DNA of 64,000 bases from NCBI GenBank assembly GCA_037043235.1, contig JAWRVZ010000087.1:2658501-2722500 (forward strand). The letters are read 5' to 3'. This document shows, in pieces, positions 45,166-55,314 of the stretch. The notes under the pieces were generated by a model. That model had not been told where the DNA came from, did not search any database, and saw nothing but the letters and a program-made list of their open reading frames with translations. This DNA comes from Rhodeus uyekii (Eukaryota > Chordata > Actinopteri > Cypriniformes > Acheilognathidae). Positions within the stretch are counted from its first letter, which is position 1, and each line of letters starts with the position of its first letter. Position numbers and translations under genes: made by a program.

Positions 45166-48100
45166 GGAGGGGGCTACTGACGGGCGCGGTCAAGGTCAAT
45201 CGGACTCCCTCATCGACTCTCCTCCCGGTAAGACTACAATGGGCCAACACTTCTCATCACTGTCAGGCACTTCTGGATTCCGGGGCTGAGGGCAACTTTA
45301 TGGATTTCTCTACGGCACTAAAACTCAAGATCCCCACTGAGCACCTCACACACCCCATTGCCGTCAACGCCTTGGGCGGACAAAGCCTACCGGACATTTC
45401 ACTCAAGACCACTCCCCTCAGACTCACCACCGCCGGTAACCACACTGAGACTATTGACTTTTTCATCACTGACTCCCCCCTGGTTCCCATCGTCCTCGGT
45501 CATCCCTGGCTAATCAAGCACAATCCCAGGGTTGACTGGGGACACAATAACATCATGAGTTGGAGTGATCAGTGCCATGCCTCTTGTCTTGTGTCTGCAT
45601 GTACGTCTGTGTCTCGTTCTGTGTTGCAGGAGGAGTCGACGAATCTGTCTAACGTGCCCCCTGAGTACCTCGACCTGAAGGAAGTGTTCAGTAAGTCTCG
45701 GGCTGCTTCTCTTCCTCCACACCGTCCCTATGACTGTGCAATAGATATCCTGCCAGGTATGTCTCCGCCCAAGGGCAAGTTATACTCGCTTTCTGTTCCT
45801 GAAAGGGAGGCCATGGAGAAATATATTTCTGATTCTTTGGCTACCGGGTTCATCCGCCCCTCTTCTTCTCCAGCGGGGGCGGGATTCTTTTTTGTGGGGA
45901 AGAAGGATGGATCCCTGCGACCTTGCATTGACTACCGGGGCCTGAACAACATCACGGTGAAGAATACCTATCCTTTACCGTTGATGTCTTCTGCCTTCGA
46001 GAGGTTGCAGGGAGCATCCATCTTCACAAAACTGGATTTAAGGAACGCTTATCATTTGGTTCGCATAAGAGAGGGGGATGAATGGAAGACAGCATTTAAT
46101 ACCCCTAGGGGCCATTTTGAATACTTGGTCATGCCTTTTGGGCTTTCCAACTCCCCAGCTGTCTTCCAAGCACTCGTCAATGACGTGTTGAGAGACATGA
46201 TTGATCAGTTCACGTATGTTTACCTGGATGACATACTGATATTTTCCTCGTCTCTCCAGGAACACGTTCAACACGTCCGGCGAGTGCTCCAACGGTTACT
46301 TCTGAATGGGCTTTTTGTCAAGGCGGAGAAATGCGTTTTTCATGCACAGTCTGTTCCTTTCCTAGGTTACATCATCTCGTCGGAGGGAGTGTGCATGGAT
46401 CCCGACAAGGTTAAGGCTGTGATAGAGTGGCCAACCCCGGACTCTCGCAAGGCCCTGTTGAGGTTCCTGGGGTTCGCCAACTTCTATCGACGTTTCATTC
46501 GCAACTTCAGCCAACTAGCCGCTCCTCTGACAGCCTTGACCTCTCCCAGAACGACGTTCAGGTGGTGCGACGCCGCCGAAGCGGCGTTTTCCAAACTCAA
46601 GAGCCGCTTCGTTTCGGCTCCCATCCTGATCGCCCCTGATCCCACACGTCAGTTCGTGGTGGAGGTCGACGCATCAGAGGTGGGGGTAGGTGCGGTTCTC
46701 TCCCAGCGCTCTCTCTCAGACGATAAGATGCACCCTTGCGCGTTTTTTTCCCATCGTTTGTCCCCAGCGGAACGAAATTATGACATTGGTAACCGGGAGT
46801 TGTTGGCAGTCAAACTAGCTTTGGAAGAGTGGCGTCATTGGTTAGAGGGGTCAGGGGTGCCCTTTCTAGTTTGGACTGATCACAAGAATTTAGAATACAT
46901 CAGAACAGCCAAAAGACTAAACTCCAGGCAGGCTCGGTGGGCCCTTTTTTTCGGACGTTTTGACTTTTTGCTATCTTACCGCCCGGGTTCTAAGAACATC
47001 AAACCCGATGCTTTATCGCGTGTTTTTGATCGATCCGACCGCCCGTCCACTCCCGAGTGCATTTTTCCCGAGAGACTCATTGTCTCCACACTTGTATGGG
47101 AGGTCGAAGCGAAGGTCAAATCGGCCTTAGAAGGGGTAACGCCTCCGCCCGGGGGTCCACCAGGTCGATTATTTGTGCCGGAGGAAGTCAGATCCGAGGT
47201 CATCCGATGGGGTCACTGTTCCAAAATAGCCTGTCACCCAGGGGTCACTCGCACTAACTTTTTAGTCAAACAGCGATTCTGGTGGCCAAGGATGGCCCGC
47301 GACGTCCGGGATTTTGTGTTGGCTTGTTCCGACTGTGCCCAGGGTAAGACTTCCAATCGCTCTCCAGATGGGTTGCTCCAGCCGTTGTCGGTGCCTTCGA
47401 GACCCTGGTCCCATATCGCTCTCGATTTTGTCACCGCCCTCCCACCCTCCCAGGGGAACACGGTTGTTTTGACCGTAGTGGACCGGTTCTCGAAGGCAGC
47501 TCATTTCATACCCTTACCCAAATTACCTTCTGCTAAGGAGACAGCGGCGTCTGTCATTGAACATGTCTTTCGCATTCATGGCCTCCCGACAGACGTGGTC
47601 TCTGACAGAGGGCCCCAATTTATATCCAAATTCTGGAGAGAGTTTTGTAGATTACTGGGAGTGAGCGTTAGTCTGTCTTCGGGTTTCCATCCCCAGAGCA
47701 ACGGCCAGACCGAACGAGCCAATCAAGACCTCGAGAGGTGCTTGCGGTGTACGGTGTCACAGAATCCCGCTTCCTGGAGTCAACAGCTCCCGTGGGTTGA
47801 GTACGCACATAACTCGTTACCAGTGTCATCCACGGGCCTGTCGCCATTTGAGTGTAGTCTAGGGTACCAGCCACCTATCTTTCCCAGTCTGGAATCCGAA
47901 GTCGCGGTCCCCTCCGCCCACGCCTTCATCCAGAGGTGTCATCGCACTTGGAGTAGAGCCCGCGAGACTCTACTGCAGGTGGGAGCGCGCACCAAGGCCC
48001 AGGCCGATCGCCACCGGTCGAAGCCTCCCGTCTACGTCGTGGGTCAAAAAGTGTGGCTTTCTTCCAAGGACATTCCTCTCCGCTCCGTATGTAATAAACT

Positions 48101-48482
48101 TGCCCCCAAATTTATTGGCCCGTTCCCTGTCACCAAGATCATTAGCCCGGTGACAGTCCGCCTCAAATTGCCTCCAGCGTACGGGAGGATTCATGCCGCC
48201 TTTCATGTTTCCAAAATAAAACCTGTTTTTCGTTCTCGCATTAATCCGCCCACCCCGGTTCCCCCACCGCCGCGTCTCGTAGATGGGGAACCTACCTATT
48301 CGGTAAACCGTATTCTGGATTCGAGACGGAGGGGACGCGGATTCCAGTACTTGGTGGACTGGGAAGGTTACGGCCCGGAGGAGAGAAGTTGGGTACCTGC
48401 TAGAGACATATTGGATCACTCCCTTATTGATGACTACAATCGACAGGTAAGTGCCCCTGGGAGCGTCGAGAGACGCTCCTAA
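45135..48482 (+). CDS. pol: Pol polyprotein: protease, RT, RNase H, integrase, chromodomain
   Basis: The frame is open over 1,115 codons and is read by -1 frameshift from gag; position 45,135 is a GTG inside the overlap, not a real start. Protease DSGA is at residues 48-51; the RT catalytic YLDD at about 363-366; an RNase H first Asp at about 512 (VEVDASEVGVGAVL). The integrase zinc site has His near 694 and a Cys pair near 731-734 (CSDC). Catalytic D764, D824 and E860 fit D,D-35-E. The C-terminal chromodomain (about 1,050-1,100, YLVDWEGYGPEERSWVP) would direct integration toward marked chromatin. No stop or frame break is seen. The products process Gag-Pol, copy the RNA and insert the cDNA. 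Confidence 0.95.
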   Translation: MPGKSPRPPVRRGLLTGAVKVNRTPSSTLLPVRLQWANTSHHCQALLDSGAEGNFMDFSTALKLKIPTEHLTHPIAVNALGGQSLPDISLKTTPLRLTTAGNHTETIDFFITDSPLVPIVLGHPWLIKHNPRVDWGHNNIMSWSDQCHASCLVSACTSVSRSVLQEESTNLSNVPPEYLDLKEVFSKSRAASLPPHRPYDCAIDILPGMSPPKGKLYSLSVPEREAMEKYISDSLATGFIRPSSSPAGAGFFFVGKKDGSLRPCIDYRGLNNITVKNTYPLPLMSSAFERLQGASIFTKLDLRNAYHLVRIREGDEWKTAFNTPRGHFEYLVMPFGLSNSPAVFQALVNDVLRDMIDQFTYVYLDDILIFSSSLQEHVQHVRRVLQRLLLNGLFVKAEKCVFHAQSVPFLGYIISSEGVCMDPDKVKAVIEWPTPDSRKALLRFLGFANFYRRFIRNFSQLAAPLTALTSPRTTFRWCDAAEAAFSKLKSRFVSAPILIAPDPTRQFVVEVDASEVGVGAVLSQRSLSDDKMHPCAFFSHRLSPAERNYDIGNRELLAVKLALEEWRHWLEGSGVPFLVWTDHKNLEYIRTAKRLNSRQARWALFFGRFDFLLSYRPGSKNIKPDALSRVFDRSDRPSTPECIFPERLIVSTLVWEVEAKVKSALEGVTPPPGGPPGRLFVPEEVRSEVIRWGHCSKIACHPGVTRTNFLVKQRFWWPRMARDVRDFVLACSDCAQGKTSNRSPDGLLQPLSVPSRPWSHIALDFVTALPPSQGNTVVLTVVDRFSKAAHFIPLPKLPSAKETAASVIEHVFRIHGLPTDVVSDRGPQFISKFWREFCRLLGVSVSLSSGFHPQSNGQTERANQDLERCLRCTVSQNPASWSQQLPWVEYAHNSLPVSSTGLSPFECSLGYQPPIFPSLESEVAVPSAHAFIQRCHRTWSRARETLLQVGARTKAQADRHRSKPPVYVVGQKVWLSSKDIPLRSVCNKLAPKFIGPFPVTKIISPVTVRLKLPPAYGRIHAAFHVSKIKPVFRSRINPPTPVPPPPRLVDGEPTYSVNRILDSRRRGRGFQYLVDWEGYGPEERSWVPARDILDHSLIDDYNRQVSAPGSVERRS

Positions 48483-48492
48483 GGGGGGGGGG
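48482..48492 (+). other. Polypurine tract
   Basis: An A(G)n run starts at the last base of the pol stop codon and ends 3 bp before the 3' LTR. It primes plus-strand DNA in LTR retrotransposons. Confidence 0.85.
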
Positions 48493-48495
48493 TAC

Positions 48496-48775
48496 TGTCA
48501 CGGTTCGCAGATTCATTGTCTCCTATTACTGCCTGTGTATGCATGCGTGGTGAATGTGGGAGGCGTGGTTACTGATCACTGCCGCCATCACTCATCATCA
48601 CACACCTGATCCCTATCTCCTTGTGCCTACTTAGTGCCCGCTCACCACTCCCTTGTTGTCGAGTCGTTGTCTTCCATGTTCCACGCCGACCGTTCCTGTG
48701 TTCCACTGTTCCCGCGTCTCATCCTCTGTGTCAGCGTCTTCCGGTGTTCCGTGTCAGTGTCAGCGTCAGCGTCAG

Positions 48776-48806
<31 letters not shown>

Positions 48807-49009
48807 ATCTCCGTCTCTGTCAGCGTGTTCCGGTCTGCTGTTTCGTGTCCACTCTCCACGCTTCGCACCTTTGGACTACACTGCACTGCACCATCTGTCA
48901 CCTGCCCATTGAGTCCCTGCGCCGCCTGCTTCTGGACATTGTTCTCACTATTCATTCCATCAATAAACCAACATTTGCTTTTGAATCCTGTGACTCTTGC
49001 TTACTGACA
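48496..49009 (+). repeat. 3' LTR
   Basis: 514 bp, same ends and same signals as the 5' LTR. It has 21 extra bases after tgatcactgc (gccatcactcatcatc...) and one fewer GTCATC hexamer. No base substitution was noticed when the two were compared by eye. Confidence 0.95.
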
Positions 49010-50448
49010 GAAACACGGATGGGAATTGTGTCAGTAAGTGTCACTAAGATTTTTTAATTCATTTCAGTGTTTGTGTGATACGGTAGCTTGCTCTGTAAGT
49101 ACACTGAATTAGTCGCAGAGTAATTTGAGATTTTATCTTTGTTAATTACATCAAAACTAAAGTGTATCATCCTTGTATATGTTCTTCTTCCACAAGCTGT
49201 AACAAATAAGCTCAAAAGAGAAATATTAATAGTCAATTATAACTTAATAACAGTAATTCTGGTGGAGAATTATAATGAAAGGATTTTGTTCCTTTAGATG
49301 ATTTTCCAACAACTAAAGCTCATTAATCGATCACTAGCTTTTAAACGACTAGATTGGAAAAGAGAATATAATTAACTTTATAAATTGAATAAAACAAAAA
49401 GGACTGCATAAAATATATTTCACTTGATTAACAGATTAACAAATGAAAAAACGTTAGCCATTCACTCTCTAACACATTGTGTTTTTTTCTTTATATATCT
49501 TTATTTTATTAAAATAAAATTATTTTTATTATAAATAAATTATATACATATCAGCGAACCCAACCAAACACATTTTTGCGCATGTGAAGGATGTTGTTTC
49601 ATGTGGATATTGAAACATGAACGACGTATAAAGCCTTGTTTAGAAAATTAATAATAGTTTAGCAAACGAAGGTTACATTTCATATATGTAAACATATATG
49701 TTTTGAAGTGAGTCTGATACAATTTCAGTGTCGCTTTAAATATTTTTATAATATATATGTATTTACAATTGTTTGCAATAACTAGGTTAACGTGTTTTTG
49801 GAGTATGTTTAATTTCTCTTTCATGAGATTAGAAATTCCTCTTCTTGGCCAGGTTACGTTTCTCCTTAAATCCCAAGGCTTCTAAACAGCAAACTTTTAG
49901 GGACTTGATAGTTAAAAGATGATTGTTTTCAGACGCCACATTTACATTTAACAACACATGATCATTCTAAGGATGGGATTGATTCAAGAATCACATGTAA
50001 ACACTGTTGCGAAATTATTCCTGCACTTGAATCTGCGCTCGTTTTTACATTAGGTTGATAAATGAGGCCCGATATCCTGGATAGATGCATGTTCATTCAC
50101 AGAGAGTTTAATCTATGAGTTTATTAAGTCTTTATACAACCTGATCCAAATCCAGAGCAAAGTTCCACAATCTTTCCAATCTCATCTGACAATCTGTCTC
50201 CACTGCCATGATAACCAGAGGCCTGTTCTGCTTTTTGAGGGTTTCCACTGACACCTTGGAGTCTCATTTTATTGTTGGTTCAGGGATTTAAAGATTACAT
50301 GTTAAATATGGCACATAATTGTGTTGATTTGTCTCAGTCACTGCAGGTGCTTGCACGCATACACCCCTTCCTGCTGCTGGTAAGATGATATAGAATCCAA
50401 AAATATCTGACTTGGAAATAATTTTAAATATATACCATAATTTTACAT

Positions 50449-50454
<6 letters not shown>

Positions 50455-50508
<54 letters not shown>
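50455..50508. repeat. (CT)n microsatellite used as polypyrimidine tract
   Basis: About 27 CT units end directly at the acceptor TAG of the candidate 24-nt exon at 50,511. Confidence 0.95.
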
Positions 50509-50509
<1 letters not shown>

Positions 50510-50817
50510 GTTAAAACCGTAGGAAGTGCAGCTGGTATGTAAATATCATTATTTAAATTTCCTTTAGTAACAGGTGAAACCTTACAATTGGAGAAGTGAA
50601 AACAAAACTTTATTCAATTATTTGAACAGACATTTTATTGTTGTTGTTGTTGTTTCAATTTCCCACACTGATCCTTGCTCATATGGTTGGATGCAATTTC
50701 AGTCGATGTGGGAGAAGGAAAACCACACCAAATTAAGGTTCAGCCGAAGTACAAAGGTCCGAGGTGATTCTACAGGAAACGGATGCTGGAGATTCATCAG
50801 CACAATCCACTACATAA

Positions 50818-53800
50818 ATTCATCATCAGCTTTTAGTTTATATGTGATTTCTTACTAAAAGAGTGTATCCTACTTGATTATATTTAGCTTATCTTCACTT
50901 GACTTCTTTTTCCCTTTCTGTTGCATGTCTTTTTTTTATGAATATACAAAGATATTCTGTTTCTACTTTGAGTACGAAAAAAAAAAAATGTTTACATGAA
51001 TATTGGGATCTGAAAGCTAATGTTGGGATGCTGAGATTTGGGGAGTCATGTGTGCAGAATGTTCATAGTTAATAATGTAAAACATGCATTGTGCCGGGTC
51101 TGCAATAAACAATATCATAATAGTGTCCTCTCCTAGATTGGCTTGCATACCATGAACATCAAATTGAAGAGAAATGCATACATTTAAACATTATTTTGGA
51201 TGTAACTCTCTATTTTCAATGACAAACTTTGGGTAGTGGATTATAAATACAAAGTCATAAAAACTGAAAATATAAAACTCATCCAAAAAGATGACATGAA
51301 ACACACGCACACACACGCACAAACACACAAGCACACTCCGGGTGGGGACCGTCATTGCTGCACACCTGCCGCAATAGTTTTTAAAATTATTGTTATTTGA
51401 GGATTAGAAAGCTTAAAAGAACAGCATTTATTTGAAAAAGAAATCTTTTGTAACATTACAAATATATCTACTGTCACTTTTGATTGATTTAATGCATCCT
51501 TGAATTTTCAAGTATTTTCAACTTTTTTCATCATTTTGAGTGGCAGATTATGCAGAAACCAAGTATTTGCTGATCAGACTCGCTAAAATGTTTATTAATT
51601 GCTGTTACTGACAGGTTTATAGAGTGATGTAATCAAATTCTGATCCAATTCTTCTCTGCAATAGTGTGCAACAGCAAAAAAAGTTTAATGAATCAAGTAC
51701 AATGAATAGACATGTAAATGTAGTAGGAGTGGAGATACATTTCAGCAGCATTCATCATAAAAAATAATCATTATTGTAATCAATTACCTATTCAATTTCA
51801 ATTTCTGTGCAGTCATCGTGGTCTGATCTGCACAGGGAAAAGACCAGAGGAGAAATGAGAGATTCAGAGGCAGGAAGAGGGGAAAGTTTTAAGATTTGAT
51901 TTAAGGTCACTCTGTGTGATTATAGTGGAGTCTGCTTTTCTACGTTCTGATCAGACGATTAACTGTGTTAGTGTTAGAGAGTATGTAACTAAAAGTACAT
52001 TTTGCATTGCAGGTGGTATTTAAAATAGCACAGGTTTTTCTGCAAGCTATTTTTTGTAACAGGCAGCTGTTACACAACAAAGTGTTGTATTGCACTTACT
52101 CTTTCTCCTAAAATGCTCATCTCTTTCTTTTGTTCAAATATCACAAGGATGTCTAATTCATTTTAGTAAATCAGGTGATTAGGACAGTTTTCTTGTAGAA
52201 AATCACCTTGATTAGGCAATTAATTAATCAAACAAATATTTGGCAATTAATTTGACTCATCACCAGAAATCTATTAGACTAAATCAGACAAAAAATATAT
52301 ATAAATTAGACTAAAGCCCTGATTACTTCACGTGAAACCAAAGAATGAACAGGTAGGACATAATTTTGGAAAATAAATCAGGCCAAAAACGACGTTTATT
52401 TGGAGTTTGTTTTCGAAACAATTTGACAAAGCAACATTTTCATAGTCATGAAGAAACACTGATTGTTCAATTTGCTACACAGCCACAGTATTTGACCTTA
52501 CATGACCAACAAGTAACTATCAGACATCTGATTCTGGAAGGAGAACGTGAAACACAGGAGGAAAACATTTTAAATGTGGCCCTTTATATTCTCCATGAAC
52601 TGTACAGTAGTTACAGAAGCATCAGGTGAGCAGATTCTGCATCCAAACATGCAGCCAATAAGAGTTACAAGAAAACAAAGCTTTAACAGGGAGTAAGTTT
52701 AGGGCTTGGTCATAAACATACCATTAAAACGACATTGTCTGATAGATGAAAGAATGTTGCAGCTTGTGTTCATATGAAAGGCTGTTCTTTGTATGCAAGT
52801 GAGGTGCAGTCAGGGTGAGGTAACATTGTGTCCTAATCAAGCACTATGCATTGAGATTCCAAGCTTTCATGGCGTGCATCTTTTAAGGTCATTGCATTGT
52901 TTTCAGTACTAAAATTTTGCTTGCAAGCAAAGTGATGTGTGTTTATAAAATGTGAACACTTCAACCACTACCATCGACCGAGGACGCTCCCTACAGTGCT
53001 GTATAGAGGAACACATTCAAAATCTCATTTACTTGGTAAACTGTTAATATCAGATGATAATACTACAAAAAGGTTGGGGTTGATCAAAGTTTTTTTCAAT
53101 GTTTTTTAAAGTCTTAATTTCACCAAGTCTGCAACTAGTTGATCAAACACACAATAAAACAGTAATATAAAGTAAGGCGTATTGCTTTTTATTCACATTT
53201 TCAGGAACTAGATAACCTTCAGAGGCTGGTCCAGCACAGCTGTGCATTTTTCAAATTAATTTTATTCTAGAGCATGTTTAACTGAGCCTTTATTAACAAT
53301 AGAGTTTAACACACTCCTGTGTGAAGGCAATGTGTCTTCATTTTTTCTTTGTACAGAAGCCGCCTCACTCACCACAATAATATTCTCATGGTCCTGACCA
53401 CTGGGGTTGGTTGTCTGGGAAGGAAATTACATGTATTGACTGTAGAGAACTCATTGGTCAGCTATGCCACAGTTAAGTGACTAGAAAACTAGCAAATACT
53501 GTTTTTAAGATGTTAATGCCCATCTTTGGAAAGCACGTGAGACTCAGGGGTTCAGCCTTTGAACAAGGGCCAGCGACAGTTCTGCTTTATGCTTTATATA
53601 GGTGAGATTAAAAGATATAATCATCAAGTACAGATGCTTTGATGGATTTTAAAATCAACCTCTATTAACTAAATCAAAATGAAGTGATAAGCATTTTGAT
53701 AAAGGGTTTAGTGCCTTAAATGGAAAAAAAGAAACAAAAAACATTCATTTTCTACATTCTTTTTTTTTGTGTGTAAAAAGTAAAATTACATAGTTTTCTG

Positions 53801-53851
53801 TAATGGTAGTTTTCTGGTTAGAAAACGTCAAACCTAGATACAAATGTTTTT
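50818..53851. other. Mostly noncoding DNA; possible minus-strand micro-exons
   Basis: AATAAA at 51,104-51,109 could end the transcript of the preceding candidate gene. A CA-rich patch lies at 51,300-51,336. On the minus strand two short segments have good splice signals (53,373-53,414 and 51,788-51,827). An open frame at 52,366-52,629 has no ATG start and no known domain. Nothing else is recognised. Confidence 0.4.
53373..53414 (-). other. Candidate 42-nt micro-exon, minus strand
   Basis: The acceptor tttccttcccag and donor GTGAGTG are both strong. The 42 nt are open in the first frame (TTNPSGQDHENIIV). A possible terminal exon, with acceptor ttttccctgtgcag and open to a stop, lies at 51,788-51,827, but its phase does not follow directly, so an exon between them would be needed. 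This could be the tail of a membrane-protein gene on the minus strand. Confidence 0.25.
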
Positions 53852-54172
53852 GTGTGGTTCGGGACGAAGGCGAGGAGTCACAGCAAATAACTTAGATTGT
53901 CTTTAATAACGAAAACTCAAAATAAACCACTTTCATAGCATGTGTTGTGCAAAAACATACCTAAGGATGAGGACAAGACATGGCATGGATGGCGTAGCAC
54001 TGACGATAACGGACAAAGACTGAAGGAAAACACAGGGTAGATCTAAACAAGAGCTGATGAGGGAATAAGACACAGCTGACAAGATTAACAATGTGCTTGA
54101 CAGGTGAATGGCAAAACACTGGGAGAGTATGGGAGGAACCAAGAAGTGAACAGAGTAATGGCAGACACGTAA
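53852..54172 (-). mobile_element. Probable solo LTR or LTR fragment, minus strand
   Basis: Bounded approximately by tgtggttcggg and acacgtaaca. Read on the minus strand it has a pyrimidine-rich first half and AAAGACAATCTAAG near its end, like the other LTRs here. No convincing target duplication was found. Confidence 0.4.
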
Positions 54173-54261
54173 CACCTTTAGTTGTTATAAATCAAAATTC
54201 ATTAGAAATCAAAAGCCTTTTAGAATAGAAGTATCCACAACCATTCACAAAAAAAAAAACT

Positions 54262-54782
54262 ATATATTGGGTCTGTTTTGTCCATGTTTAATTCCTGGTT
54301 CCCCTTGTGTTCTCCTGTTGTCATCATAGTCAGCTGTGTTGTCATCAGTCACCATGTTAATCTTGTCATCTGTGTCTCATCTCTGTAATCATTTCCTGTG
54401 TATATCCACATTGTGTTTTCCCTCAGTCTCCGTCTGTAAATCCAATAATGCTGTTTGTGGAGTTGTTAATCATCTTCTGCTGAGATCATAAGAGATGAAA
54501 TGTCTTTTCATCTTCAGTTGATTTATCTAAGGTGGATGTTGTAAAATTAACAAACTTCACATGATCGTAATGTGATCGCCAAAAAAAAAACACAAAAAAA
54601 ACCATAAAAGGAACAAAATATAGCGATAAAAATCGTGGATTAAAGACTAGTGGAGCATAATACGCAACTTGCATCAGTTTAAACCTCCATAAAAACTTTA
54701 GCTAATGGACTATATAAGCAAAAACTAGCATAGGTGGGAACAGCAGGTCCTTTTTTACATGACAAAGAGGAAAATATCAAAG
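54262..54782. other. LTR-like fragment and noncoding DNA
   Basis: 54,262-54,480 is pyrimidine-rich with gttaatcttgtcatctgtgt-type phrases found in the LTRs of this window, but lacks TG...CA borders. 54,481-54,782 shows nothing recognisable. Confidence 0.35.
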
Positions 54783-55281
54783 TGTAACAAAGGTGACTCA
54801 CAGGCAGGGATCCAATTGCTTAGTCTTTATTAAGAGTGGTCGTACAGGCAGATGGTCTGGGCAAACAGAGAGTAGACATAAACGGTAGTGATGGGACATC
54901 TGAAGCGAGGCTCCGGAGCTGGTGTCGAGCAAAAAGGGGTGTTCCAGATGAAGCCCCGATTCGAGGCGTGTATCGTTTCCGCGAAAATCACGTGACGATG
55001 ACAAACGAGGCCTCGGTTTCTGTTGAATATGTCATTGCTTCATTCTGAGAATCTTTCCGGATAAAGGTGGTTGAAAACCTCGTGTCTCTTGTGCTGTGTT
55101 GCCAGATTGGGCTCCTTTTGGTCACGTCCGACCATGGAAAAATGTATTGGGCAGGTTTATAAAAATTTGGGCTGGTTTTTGATGCAGCTGGCGGGTTTTT
55201 ATTTTTTTGACTAGAAATGTTTTTTTTTGTGGGTTTTTTACATTAAAACGAACGTTACAATAAAGTATAATATGTAATTAT

Positions 55282-55314
<33 letters not shown>

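Larger units (their letters stand above)
43700..49009 (+). mobile_element. Full-length Ty3/Gypsy chromovirus (sushi-type LTR retrotransposon)
   Basis: Two LTRs (43,700-44,198 and 48,496-49,009) enclose gag and pol, with no envelope frame. The 5-bp target duplication GAAAC is perfect (43,695-43,699 and 49,010-49,014). Domain order is protease, reverse transcriptase, RNase H, integrase, chromodomain, as in chromoviruses. Both frames are open, the LTRs differ only by two indels as far as can be seen, and a self-priming site is present. The element therefore looks recent and may be active. GC content and codon use contrast sharply with the AT-rich flanks. Confidence 0.95.
43673..50817 (+). pseudogene. 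Unrecognised host gene, first coding exon interrupted by the Gypsy element
   Basis: Exon 1 starts at ATG 43,673 and runs to 43,699. After the Gypsy element and one copy of its GAAAC duplication are discounted, it continues at 49,015-49,033 and ends at a strong donor GTAAGTG. It is then 46 nt long (phase 1) and begins MSSTETQGN. Two micro-exons follow, both phase 1: 50,338-50,379 (42 nt; acceptor tttgtctcag, donor gtaaga) and 50,511-50,534 (24 nt; acceptor ctctctctag, donor gtatgt). A last exon may start at 50,703 or 50,744; the latter runs to TAA at 50,815-50,817 and would end SSAQSTT. AATAAA lies at 51,104. The product is not recognised and could be an N-terminal or tail segment of a membrane protein. 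With the insertion present, the frame is broken. Confidence 0.4.

Noticed and set aside
45165..48420. Many minus-strand frames of 60-150 codons within gag and pol
   Set aside because: Shadows of GC-rich coding sequence.
43700..49009. Endogenous retrovirus with envelope
   Set aside because: No envelope frame follows integrase; the chromodomain and self-primer place it among chromoviruses.
53852..54172. Well-defined solo LTR
   Set aside because: No target duplication could be matched, so it is reported only as probable.
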